11,301 nucleotides of DNA from Physocladia obscura (Eukaryota > Chytridiomycota > Chytridiomycetes > Chytridiales > Chytriomycetaceae), in assembly GCA_027596945.1 (NCBI GenBank), contig JADGJH010001211.1:1-11301 (forward strand), read 5' to 3'. Below, piece by piece: positions 1 through 8,786 of this stretch. Under the pieces are notes generated by a model that saw nothing but the letters and a program-made list of their open reading frames with translations, had not been told where the DNA came from and did not search any database. Each line of letters opens with the position of its first letter. Position 1 is the first letter of the stretch. The position numbers and the translations under genes are program-made.

Positions 1-2081
1 ATTTTTTATTTTTGTGCTTTTCTTTCAGTTTTTGTCATAATTTTTTGTTTTATTACTTGAGTTTAAAATTGTTTTTTTGACATTATCATAAATTAAACAG
101 GAATTATGGAATGCAGTTGCAAAAAAAGGTTGCTGTCTTATGTTTATTATTATTATTCTTTTTTTTTGGTTTTTTAGTTTTTTTCCACAGAGCCTATCCA
201 ATGGCCAAAAATACAGGACCTTTTATTAATTGGTTCACTGCCATGCAGCTGTTTTGTCAAATTTTCGCACCCTTTTGTAGTTCTCTTTGTCACAATCTCC
301 AATAATAAATCTCTATTAATTGGACAATTTCTAATTTTCTTTTGTTTTATCTTCTTTCTCTTTCTTGTATTCTCTTTTGCTCTTTTTTCATTTGTTTTTG
401 GTTTCAAATTTTGGAATAAAAAATATTTCTGTTGATTTTTCTTTAATAACCCAAAAATCAGATTGAGAGGCATAATAGAAGCTTGTTTCCAAGAATAGAA
501 CTTCTTTAAATGCCCAATTTTGCCTCAAAAGAAACTTTTGTATCTCAATTTTTACATGTCAATATTGATGAAATCCCAATTTCTTAACAAAAGAAATTAT
601 TCAAATGTGAAAGTGTAGTAAAATTTGTTTTGAATAGCTGGGAACAGGCATAAGGCTCTGGTAAGTTGAAGAAAATGATAAAAGGTTTTCCTGTTAGCTA
701 TAGCAGCTTGAGTCAATTAATTCAATACTAGGTATCTCAGAACTAAATGACAAGAGTTCGAGATAGTAGTATGGAAAATAGTCAGAGTAGAAGTTTAATA
801 GTTAATAAATACTTTGTTTTTATTTAATAATACCAATAATAAAGAAAAAAAAAGAGTTGAGTTTAAGTAGTGTTTGAAGTCGCAAGAAAAAGAAAGGAGA
901 AGAATAAAAGATGCTTAGAAAGAAATTGGTTGGAAAGCGGTTGGAAATCTCTTGGATTGTCTTTTTTTTGGGTTCTTGAAGTTAATAGAAGGCTTGAGAA
1001 ATTTCTAGAAAATTCTTTGAAAAAAATTAAATTATCGATCTAATTTATAACAGAAAGACAAAGTTAGAACATTTTAGTCCCAATTCTTGAATTTGATTAT
1101 GAAAATAAGCATTATATTTTTTCACAGTATCTAATAAATAATATTTCTATTTCAAATTCTACATTATCTATTCTTTAATGTATATTCAGCTTGTATAAAA
1201 TAATTTATTTCTAAATCGAACAAGAAGCTTTCATTTGGTGTTGGTAATTTGATTTAACTGCAATATACTACCAATCCAAGGAAATATCTCATCAATCAGT
1301 AAAACTATTCTTCATGGATTCACTCAGAAGAATACCCCCTTCAATTGCTTATTTATTGATACCTGATTTCCTTCATTTTAGAATATCAGTTTGAAAATTC
1401 AAAAAACAAGTCCTGTTGACAGTAACAGCACAAATTGACAGATTGAGTCAATGAAATGAAGTGATTTTTGTCTCAGTCATACAGTAGCTTTGAGAAGCAA
1501 ATTCAAAAGGAATTGCACAAGATTTTAGTTAGTAGGAATGGGCAACCCATATTATTTGCACTGTGCCTGTTCATAAAGGAAATGCTGCATTCAATGGGAT
1601 TATTCTACCATGTATTAGTTCCCTATTTGAGCATTGAATCAATTCTGTTGAATAAATGAGAGCACTGCAGATTTCTAACAATTTTGTAGCCAAGTTCCAG
1701 AAATGTGTCATAAATATTTAATCTGATATGAATTCACTTTACACAACTTTAGTCTTCACGTTCAACTGAATGATCAGTGATGTAATAAAGATGAACTTAG
1801 AAGCCATCTTTGTGATCTGTGTTTACATGTGTCTGCATTTCATGAAAACAGATGTCAGAACTAATGGAGCAGCCTTTGTGAAATACAACATGCCAATTTC
1901 AGCAGCTTTAGTGGCAAATATCTTTGTTTTGGCAACTAAGGCAGAGATAGAAGGAGAGGGCTGATTTGCAGGAGGTGTGAACATAGATAGCTTTTGAGGC
2001 AGGTGGAATGGAGTTTATTGTCATCCTCATTGGCTATGGCCTTTCTTTTATTAGAAGGTATTATAGTTCCAAAGAGATCCA
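1..2081. other. AT-rich spacer, no supportable gene
   Basis: Long A/T tracts and stop-dense frames fill this stretch. The short open frames present (for example 111-305 +, 174-473 -, 1468-1659 +, 1770-1964 +) are about 60-100 codons, often lack an ATG, show no motif I recognise and are not linked by phase-compatible splice sites. A pyrimidine-rich tract lies at about 330-410. I see no RNA gene, no terminal repeats and no promoter pattern that stands out from the background composition. Confidence 0.6.
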
Positions 2082-2349
2082 TCAATAGTCATAGCTGATC
2101 TGATTGTAACCTGTTAATAAACAGTGCTATTTTTTTAAGATAGTGGTGGAATATTATATGAGAAAGGGGTTTGTGATAAAGTGGTGGGAACTTACCTCCA
2201 AGCTTGGACATCAGATTGCAAATTTTTTTGATCTGTTTATTGATTGTGTCTGGCAAGAATGGCGTAAGGCTAGAGTCAACTTTCTTGATGAAGTTTGATT
2301 TAGTTTTGTAGTTGTTATTGGCGTCATATTTTTTCAAGACCTCCGGGAA
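2082..2349 (-). pseudogene. Weak two-exon coding relic of unknown function
   Basis: On the minus strand an open frame (2349 down to 2196) ends in a consensus donor, GTAAGT at 2195-2190. An 85-nt putative intron ends in ...TTATTAACAG at 2111. The next exon (2110-2082) joins in phase 1 and closes with TGA after nine codons. The exon frame is bounded upstream by a TAA and has no ATG near its start, so it is at most a C-terminal piece. The predicted residues are Lys/Asn-rich with a segment LTPFLPDTINKQIKKICNLM that could form a helix. I do not recognise the family. It may be a remnant of a transposon gene or chance in AT-rich DNA. Confidence 0.3.
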
Positions 2350-2497
2350 TTATTTGAATTATCCAGTAAAAGAATAAAATATTCCTTTTATCTACATATG
2401 CTGTTGAAGTTTACATTACTCTGCAGTGGAATACATTCCCTTTGTCATTCAATGCTTTTAAACTTATGCTGTGTAAATGTAGTGCTTAACCATTCAA

Positions 2498-2506
2498 TTA
2501 TATATG
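2498..2506 (+). promoter_or_regulatory. Possible TATA-like element upstream of ATP synthase alpha
   Basis: The string TTATATATG lies about 70 nt upstream of the start codon at 2576, followed by a C/T-rich leader (about 2540-2562) that could hold the transcription start. In such AT-rich DNA this match is common by chance, so it is only a candidate. Confidence 0.25.
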
Positions 2507-2575
2507 TTATATGTATTTGCCAGATCAGCGAAAGACAGCTTATTTTCGTTTTTTGTTCTTTCTAAAAACATCATC

Positions 2576-4769
2576 ATGCTTCACCTGAGATCCGCTGGCG
2601 GGGTGGCCGCCTCAATGGTAATCATCAAACTTCCAGCACCATATCCATTTTTCCCACTTCATGCTCTTTTCACAGTCGGCACCGGCCGTCTCGACTCGAT
2701 ATACGCTACAAAATATATTCATGTCTGATTATTAAAATCCAACATAGTCGCGAAAGGCTGTGCAGGTTGCCGCCCCAGCCTTCGCCACTGCCAGTATTGC
2801 CAACGGCATTAGACGTTTCAACTCTGCTGCTGTCACCAGCGCTGCTAAGCCTGGTGCGTTTTTTTGCCCTTTTTTTTTTTTTTTTTTTTTTATTAACGCT
2901 ATTGGTCAATGTTAGAGCCGAACGAAGAAAATGATAATTATCGTGATGAAACTGCGGTACGACAGTTCAGACGTTTATCGAATAGTATTCATTTTGATGT
3001 GTTGAAATTTCAATTATCACTTCTATTTGACCCAAAAAAATTACCTTGTTCCCATATACACCTAACTCTGCACTTTCTCTTCAACAATATTAGGTACCGC
3101 CGAAGTCTCCTCTATTCTTGAGGAGCGTATCCTCGGCGCCTCTTCGTCGTTTGATATCCAGGAAACCGGAAGGGTATTGTCTGTCGGAGACGGTATTGCT
3201 CGTGTTTACGGATTGAAGAACTGTCAGGCCGAAGAGATGGTTGAGTTTTCGTCTGGTGTCAAGGTAAATGAAAAGCTTGATTGATCATCTTGTTTCTTGC
3301 CTTATCTTTTTTGTTAGTGGATGTAAAAATCATCAATTAAAGTATTAATCTGTTTGTTTTGTCGCTAGGGTATGGCACTTAACTTGGAACCAGACAACGT
3401 TGGTATTGTCGTTCTCGGTAACGATCGTTTGATCAAAGAAGGAGACATCGTTAAACGAACCGGAGCCATTGTTGACGTTCCAGTCGGTGCTGGTCTTCTT
3501 GGACGCGTTGTTGACGCTCTCGGTAATCCAATTGATGGAAAGGGTCCATTGAAGGACGTCACCCGTCAGCGTGTCCAGGTCAAGGCTCCAGGGATTATCC
3601 CGCGTGAGTCTGTCAAGGAACCAATGCAGACTGGTATCAAGTGTATCGACTCCATGGTGCCAATCGGTCGTGGACAGCGTGAACTGATTATTGGAGATCG
3701 TCAAACTGGAAAGACTGCCGTGGCTCTTGACACTATTTTGAACCAGAAGAAATGGAACTCTTCCTCTGATGAAGTCAAGAAATTGTATTGTGTTTACGTT
3801 GCTATTGGTCAAAAACGTTCCACTGTTGCTCAATTCGTCAAGACTCTTGAAGAGAACGGTTTGTTTGTTATTTTTTGATTGTGTTTCAAATAAGGTTTTG
3901 AATATCCAGATGCTTTGAAATACTCTATCGTTGTGGCTGCCACTGCATCTGACTCTGCCCCTCTTCAGTACCTGGCTCCATACTCTGGTGCGGCCTTTGG
4001 AGAATATTTCCGTGACAATGGAAAGCACTCCCTCATCATTTACGACGATCTTTCCAAGCAGGCTGTTGCGTACCGTCAAATGTCCTTGCTGCTTCGTCGT
4101 CCACCAGGTCGTGAGGCATACCCTGGTGATGTCTTCTATTTGCACTCGCGTCTCTTGGAGCGTGCGGCCAAAATGAACAAATCTCTCGGAGGTGGTTCTA
4201 TGACTGCTCTTCCTGTGATTGAAACCCAGGGAGGAGATGTGTCTGCATACATTCCAACGAACGTTATTTCTATTACTGACGGACAAATCTTTTTGGAAGC
4301 TGAGCTCTTCTTCAAGGGTGTTCGTCCCGCCATTAATGTTGGTCTCTCTGTGTCTCGTGTGGGATCCGCGGCTCAAGTGAAAGCCATGAAACAAGTTGCA
4401 GGTTCTCTCAAGCTTTTCTTGGCCCAGTACCGTGAAGTTGCTGCTTTTGCCCAGTTTGGTTCCGACTTGGACGCCTCAACACAGTTCTTGCTTAACCGTG
4501 GTGCCCGTCTCACTGAGCTGTTGAAACAAGCCCAGTACAAGCCATTACCCGTTGAGCACATGGTTGTTATTATTTACTCAGGTGTGAATGGATTCTTGGA
4601 CAAAATTCCTGTCAACAAGGTTACTGCTTTTGAGGCTGCTTTGACTCCCTACGTACAAGCGAATGCACCAGAAGTCTACGAGGCCATTAAGAAGGAGAAC
4701 GCCATCAGTGCAGACACTGACAAGAAGATTAAAGCTGTCTTGGGAGAGTTTGTTAAGACTTTCAACTGA
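2576..4769 (+). CDS. ATP1: Mitochondrial ATP synthase F1 subunit alpha, five exons, complete
   Basis: This nuclear gene encodes the alpha subunit of the F1 catalytic head of mitochondrial ATP synthase, which alternates with beta in the hexamer. Exons are 2576-2617, 2748-2853, 3094-3263, 3369-3858 and 3895-4769; all junctions are GT...AG and keep frame, giving 560 aa, the usual family length. The first ~45 residues are Arg/Ser/Ala-rich and lack acids, as expected for a matrix presequence. Exon 3 carries the beta-barrel domain ([14 protein letters not shown]). The P-loop GDRQTGKT is at about residues 215-222, the family signature [10 protein letters not shown] at about 414-423, and the arginine finger follows at about R424. 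[20 protein letters not shown] is the conserved nucleotide-domain block. No frame break is seen, so the gene looks functional. The product name follows the yeast symbol; ATP5F1A is the animal equivalent. Confidence 0.97.
2854..3093 (+). other. ATP1 intron 2 with a 22-nt poly-T tract
   Basis: This 240-nt phase-1 intron begins GTGCG and ends ATTAG. A run of 22 T lies at 2870-2891, directly behind the donor and a short T-run/GCCC segment rather than at the acceptor. The tract length is probably polymorphic or imprecisely assembled, but it is intronic and does not affect the frame. Confidence 0.85.
3859..3894 (+). other. ATP1 intron 4, only 36 nt
   Basis: The segment starts GTTTGTTTG and ends TTTCAAATAAG. 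Reading through it gives an in-frame TGA at 3876-3878, whereas removing exactly 36 nt joins ...EENG to [12 protein letters not shown], which restores the conserved alpha-subunit alignment. It is far shorter than the other introns of the gene (130, 240 and 105 nt). The length is a multiple of three, so retention would not shift frame but would still terminate at the internal stop. Confidence 0.9.
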
Positions 4770-4806
4770 TTTTGAAACAAAAAACATGTGTTCTTTTCGT
4801 TGTCAA

Positions 4807-4812
4807 AATAAA
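4807..4812 (+). terminator. Poly(A) signal AATAAA of ATP1
   Basis: AATAAA begins 38 nt after the TGA stop of ATP1, within an AT-rich 3' flank. The position is normal for cleavage and polyadenylation of a short fungal-type 3' UTR. Confidence 0.65.
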
Positions 4813-5128
4813 ATATCAAAAACTTTTACCACTGTCTATCGATTTGCAGAGTTGTCTCAAACTTATTTTTCCCCATAACTAAAAACCATACACACACTTT
4901 GCCATATGCCTCTCTTCTTATCATCACTGACAGACTTATGATCTGCACAGGCTCAACTCACAAAATATTTCAAGTTTTTGTAATCCAGGTTCTGAACGTA
5001 CAAAAAGTTCTGGGGTAATTTTCAATGATTTTTCTATTTCCAAAGGTTGGAAATTTTTTGGACTTATTCTGGACAACAGCAGCATTTCCAGCAGCAGCAG
5101 TGGCAGCATAGCATTTTGTCTCTTTTGC

Positions 5129-5385
5129 TTATTTTTTGTTAGTCACAACAGTGAAATTAGCACCAACAATGCCTTGGGTACACACTGTTGGTGTATTATT
5201 ATTCGAAATACTGTTTTGACTGTTATTTGTGGCCATTGGAGGGACTGGTGGCATTGTTTCCATAGTTCTGAGGCCAATTGGGCCTTTCGAGTTTCAATTT
5301 CCTGCTTGTATTTTTCTACTTGGGCACATAGCATTGAATTTTTGTGATTAATAGCTGTAATTGTGCTATCAAAACATGAGACAGC
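5129..5385 (-). pseudogene. Decayed coding fragment: coiled coil followed by Asn/Thr-rich tail
   Basis: One minus-strand frame is open from 5385 (after TAG) to the TGA at 5143 and contains a heptad-like, charged helix, VEKYKQEIETRKAQLASELW. Right after this helix the neighbouring frame becomes the more protein-like one: it runs from about 5270 to a TAA at 5129-5131 and reads a Pro/Asn/Ser/Thr-rich linker (MPPVPPMATNNSQNS...). Beyond that TAA the same frame stays open to about 4972, across a small CAG/CTG-rich patch near 5076-5105. Composition changes from helix to linker across a frame switch suggest an old gene with an indel. I do not recognise the family. It lies outside the left inverted repeat of the neighbouring element, so it is probably a separate relic. 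Confidence 0.35.
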
Positions 5386-5477
5386 CTACATGGTTTGATG
5401 TAGCTTAGTAGCCATTGGTACATTCAGTTTGGTAACAATTTTTTTGAATAAATTCAATGGTGTTTGACACAGCAATA

Positions 5478-5554
5478 GAAGTCTTCCAAAAATAAACCAA
5501 ACCACAAATCAAAATGTGTTTGATCCTGGGGCCAGTTGGCAGTTTAGTAGCCTT
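5478..5554 (+). repeat. Left terminal inverted repeat
   Basis: This arm matches the reverse complement of 6796-6877. Landmarks in order are GAAGTCTTCCAAAAAT, AACCAAACCACAAA, AAAATGTGTTTG and GGCCAGTTGGCAGTTT. Relative to the right arm it lacks several bases after the first block and differs at a handful of single positions. A looser version of the same block sequence recurs further inward at 5583-5646. Confidence 0.75.
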
Positions 5555-5582
5555 GTTTCAGAAATTTGGTCCAAAGATGCCA

Positions 5583-5646
5583 CCAAAAATGAACCAAACA
5601 ACAAAACAAACCAATAATGTGCAATTGTTTGTGATCCTGTGCCTCA
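5583..5646 (+). repeat. Subterminal degenerate copy of the inverted-repeat motif
   Basis: The sequence CCAAAAATGAACCAAAC, followed by an A/C-rich stretch, AATGTG, then TTGTTTGTGATCCTGTGCC, repeats in direct orientation the block order of the left arm (CCAAAAAT / AACCAAACCAC / AATGTGTTTG / ATCCTGGGGCC). It resembles the subterminal repeats used as protein-binding sites in some DNA transposons. The match is imperfect and judged by eye. Confidence 0.45.
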
Positions 5647-5793
5647 TCTATCTCAGGAATATACAGACAAAAGTTACAATGCTCCCCCTCTAAAAGTGCC
5701 AAATGCAACTGTTGCTGCAGAGAAGGTATACCACAGGTTATTGATGCTGCTTCCTTATAATCAGTGTGTTTGAGCAGTCAGATTGGAAAATAT

Positions 5794-6727
5794 TCATAAG
5801 AAATGTTTTTTTGTAGAATTGTGCTTCTCTCTGTGCTCCTCTACTTCCATTCAATAATTTTTCATCCCCATTTGTTGCTCTCTTTCCCTTTCCTCTGCTG
5901 CCACTTTTTTTTCTTGTATCCCTACATTCTCTTGCTTCCTTAGCTATTATCTCTCTTGTCTCACGCTCTTCTTTGCTATTTTTTCATTCTGCATGAGGTA
6001 CATTACCAACAGTTCAGCCATAACCTGACTCAGTGTTGAACTATCAGGAGTATTGAATAACCCATCTGAGATTCTTTGCTTTTGGGATAGAGAACCCTGA
6101 AGTTCTACAGTTGTAAAACCAACCCCACTTGTAACAGTTGCAACAGTACTTCTGGAAAGAATATTAGTATTAACCATTAAAAAAAGCTATACCTGACTAC
6201 AGCCTCTTACCCATGTTTAGCAGATCAATTGATTTGTGAATATTGTGAGTGTTCATTGTCACTTTGCTCAATTGGATGCCCTATTTCATTATCATTATAT
6301 TGAAATAGATCTTCAAGTTGCTGTCCATTTGACTCTTGCCAGATCTCTTCATTGTCATCATTGTCATCATCAAGTTGGTTGTCCAAAACTATAGTATTCT
6401 TTTTCTTGTCAATTTGGCATGCTATTTGCTTTGCTTGGATCACACTTGGTGGGAAGGTGAGTTCACGAGTGGGCTTTTTGTGATTACAGGGTTTCTTGAA
6501 TTTGTTTTTAATAGTGTCAAGATCCCAGTTGTAGCTTAAGCTACATAGTGCCTGTGTACTTGCTCCCATTGATTGCTTCCTGACAGAAGAACATTTTCAA
6601 TCATATCTAGAAGACTATTGATTTTGTGTGGATACCAGCTCTGTCTGCATGATTTTGCAGCCATTCTATTGACAGTTGCACTTCCACCACCAACTGATCC
6701 AGTTTTTGCTGCAGTTTGCTTTGGCAT
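5794..6727 (-). pseudogene. DUF6818-like (SANT/Myb-like) protein gene, decayed
   Basis: The start ATG is at 6727-6725. A Gly/Ala-rich leader is followed by the DUF6818-type helix region: KINSLLDMIENVLLSGSNQW with the conserved N-W-E-x-V, then IKNKFKKPCNHKKPTRELTF and FPPSVIQAKQIACQI, and an acidic Asp/Glu/Asn linker. A frameshift near 6537 separates the two halves, and an in-frame TGA is at 6225-6227. A 59-nt intron (6210-6152, GTAAGA...TTTCCAG, with CTAAT upstream of the acceptor) joins in phase 2 to an exon from 6151 (STVATVTSGVG...). The C-terminus is charged and coiled-coil-like (KEERETRE, AAEEREREQQMGM, MEVEEHREKHNS), but these pieces lie in frames that switch at a T6 (5979-5984) and a T8 (5905-5912) run, plus one TGA at 5851-5853. 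The domain assignment is from recall of the family pattern. Confidence 0.65.
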
Positions 6728-6795
6728 ATTTGGTTTGATGTTTTGATTTTGGCTTTATTTTTCTATTTTGGTAAGACAAACAAATTTTTGTCTTG

Positions 6796-6877
6796 TACCA
6801 AACTGCCAACTGGCCTCAGGAACAAACACATTTTGTTTTTGTGGTTTGGTTCATTTTTGCATTTTTGGAAGACTTCC
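6796..6877 (-). repeat. Right terminal inverted repeat
   Basis: This is the reverse-complement partner of 5478-5554. It ends outward in GGAAGACTTCC, itself a palindrome apart from the central base. The arm lies about 70 bp upstream of the ATG of the enclosed gene, so it would also form that gene's promoter region. Confidence 0.75.
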
Positions 6878-8237
6878 AGCTCATTTATTGTTGAGTAGAG
6901 TCACAAGCCTTTAGGAAAGACTTGTCAGACTGCAAGTCATCAGTTTTTGTATATTTTGTAAGTCTGCTGTGGGTTTCACTATTTATAGTGCATTTACCAC
7001 CACTTTGACATTTTCCCCTTAGAAAATTGGTGATATCACATCAATGGGATGATGTGACAGTTTTCTGAAGGTATCTCAATGGCCCTTTTTACTGGTGCCA
7101 TTTCATTGGTTCCTTTTCAATGGAATTCATCAATTCTGTCTACCAATTGGACAAAATTGTCCATTGAACAAAATTGTCATTGAAATTTCTTCAATTACAA
7201 AAGATAACAATGAAAAATTGTTCATGGGAATTCTTGCAATCAACAATAAGAATTTCAATGAACTGAATTGAAAAGCTTTTTATTTGAATAAAGATATTTA
7301 TTATTATATTGTGCTAACTTATTTAGACACCTCCTGCCATTGTTCCATTCATCCAAAAGCACAATCCATGCATTGTAAAACATCCTTTACAAAGACCAAT
7401 TGACACTACATGTGTATATGTGCTTTGAATTGTTTCTTTTTTATAAATAAAGTCAATGTATCGAAACAAATGAGAATTTGTTATATTATGTTATTGACAC
7501 ACTGTGAATGTGAATGTGATATTGTTTTATTGTGATATTGGTTATAGTCAATTAGTTGATGTTGGAGCAAAATAAAGTATATTGTAAATAGCAAATTATA
7601 AATATAAATGTATATTTATAGTATTTATTGTGTGCTTCAACATTTATTTGTCTTTGTCTGAGGATTCAAGAATCTGTATTTTGTTTTTTTGTTGTGGGTT
7701 GCTGTTAGTGTTTTTCACTTTTGCAACAAGCTTAGTCTTAATAGATTCCAGTGACTGTATATGGTGATTTCATGTAGGATTTTGATTTAATAGTACAGTG
7801 AGGTTTGTTGAGATGTTGCAGCTGGTACAGTTAAGTGTTTTGTTAAAATAGGTCAAATAGACTTAAATCCTAATGTATTGGTCAATCAAGTTCCAGTTTT
7901 CAACCCCCACATTGAATTAGAAATCCCACAAACTGGAAAACTATAAAGGCCCAACTTCTTCCCAAAAAACCCAAAAACCATCATAGAAGGTAAAAAGAGA
8001 AGAAGAATCAAATATGAGATCAGATAAAGAAAGAAGAAAGTAAAAGAGTAGGAAATAAGAGAATAAAGATAAAACAGAATAAAAAGAGAAGAGGACACAA
8101 ATAACAATATTCAATCATGTTTTGCATATAGTTTGAAGGCTATTGAGGGTTCCTGTCAAGCCTTTTGAATTAAGCAGTTTTCTTTTCTGCACCATGTGCA
8201 CAAAATTTGGGCTTTAATTGTGTCCCAAACAGCAGTT
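6878..8237. other. AT-rich spacer with local hairpins and a purine tract, no gene
   Basis: No frame shows coding character. A perfect 8-bp stem with 6-nt loop (TCACATCA/TGATGTGA) lies at 7036-7057. From about 7070 to 7270 the words CAATG and CATTG recur many times in both orientations, including CCAATTGG and GGACAA...TTGTCC. A purine-rich tract fills 7985-8100; the open frame on its other strand (7886-8107) is low-complexity Phe/Leu/Ser and not credible as a gene. Confidence 0.55.
7036..7057. repeat. Short perfect hairpin
   Basis: TCACATCA, a 6-nt loop, then TGATGTGA form a perfect 8-bp stem. It opens a 230-bp patch of CAATG/CATTG words in both orientations that may be the remains of a palindromic MITE-like sequence. 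Confidence 0.4.
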
Positions 8238-8502
8238 TCAGCAGCTTTGTACTGCTGCTGTATGTGTTAAAGATGGTCTAGTTGGATCAAAATTGTCCAA
8301 AGAGACTGTATAGTTAGCTGTGGATGTAGACAAGGACATTGCAGGCTGTTTTGAGAAGAAGTATGCATGTGATACTTGATTTTGCATTATTTCAGTTGTT
8401 GATGTTGTTGATGCAGTTGTTTGAAGTTGTTCATGTGCAGTTAATGGCACATTGATTTCAAACAAATTTGTCCCCACTCCACTTACTATAGTGTTCAAAT
8501 GC
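8238..8502 (-). pseudogene. Ser/Thr/Gln-rich exon related to exon 2 of the DUF6818-like gene
   Basis: An acceptor ...ATCTGTTTCCAG ends at 8503, and the frame is then open from 8502 to a TGA at 8238-8240 (about 88 codons). The exon starts in phase 2 and reads HLNTIVSGVGTNLFEINVPL, close in pattern and position to STVATVTSGVG of the DUF6818-like gene, whose second exon also starts in phase 2 after TTTCCAG. The rest is Thr/Ser/Gln-rich (TTASTTSTTE) and ends without the charged coiled coil of the other copy. No DUF6818 SANT-like exon was found upstream on this strand up to about 8780, so only this terminal exon remains. A GTAAGT inside the exon (about 8490-8485) could be a fortuitous donor. Confidence 0.4.
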
Positions 8503-8786
8503 CTGGAAACAGATTTTGTTTGCAAAATTGTCAAACTAAAATTTTTGAAAATTCATTTCCCAGTGCACTGCACCAACAGGAATCAAAGATAAGCTAATCC
8601 CTATGATAAAATGTGCACACAATAATTACATAAAATTAGTAATAGTGCTTTTGGTAGAAATATACATCTCTGAACATGCACACAATTGTCTTTTGGCGCA
8701 AAAATTGCAAGGTTTTGATTTATTAAAACCAGTTCAACAAGGCAAGGAGACTTGTCAAGAATAAAATTTGTTTTATCTTTTTCTCT

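Larger units (their letters stand above)
5478..6877 (-). mobile_element. Terminal-inverted-repeat element carrying a DUF6818-like gene
   Basis: Two arms in opposite orientation, 5478-5554 and 6796-6877, delimit about 1.4 kb. The shared stretch runs from GAAGTCTTCCAAAAAT at the outer edge to GGCCAGTTGGCAGTTT inside, with roughly 90% identity over the inner 55 bp by eye and a gap of a few bases near the outer end. The only recognisable coding content between the arms is the minus-strand DUF6818-like gene. No DDE, tyrosine-recombinase or reverse-transcriptase motif was seen, so the element would be non-autonomous unless the DUF6818 protein has a role in mobility. I could not identify a target-site duplication, and the superfamily is undetermined. 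Confidence 0.65.

Noticed and set aside
111..473. Overlapping open frames on both strands near the left end
   Set aside because: They are low-complexity (poly-Leu/Phe on one strand, Lys-rich on the other) with no motif and no supporting splice structure.
3345..4394. 349-codon open frame on the minus strand
   Set aside because: It is fully antisense to ATP1 exons 4 and 5 and crosses an intron of that gene; the conserved coding strand is clearly plus, so this is a codon-bias shadow.
5851..6227. In-frame TGA codons as possible sense codons (recoded TGA)
   Set aside because: ATP1 and SEC24 both end naturally in TGA at the expected family length, so TGA is a stop in this genome.
7886..8107. 73-codon minus-strand frame rich in Phe, Leu and Ser
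   Set aside because: It is the complement of a purine-rich low-complexity tract; the apparent membrane-like composition comes from base composition.
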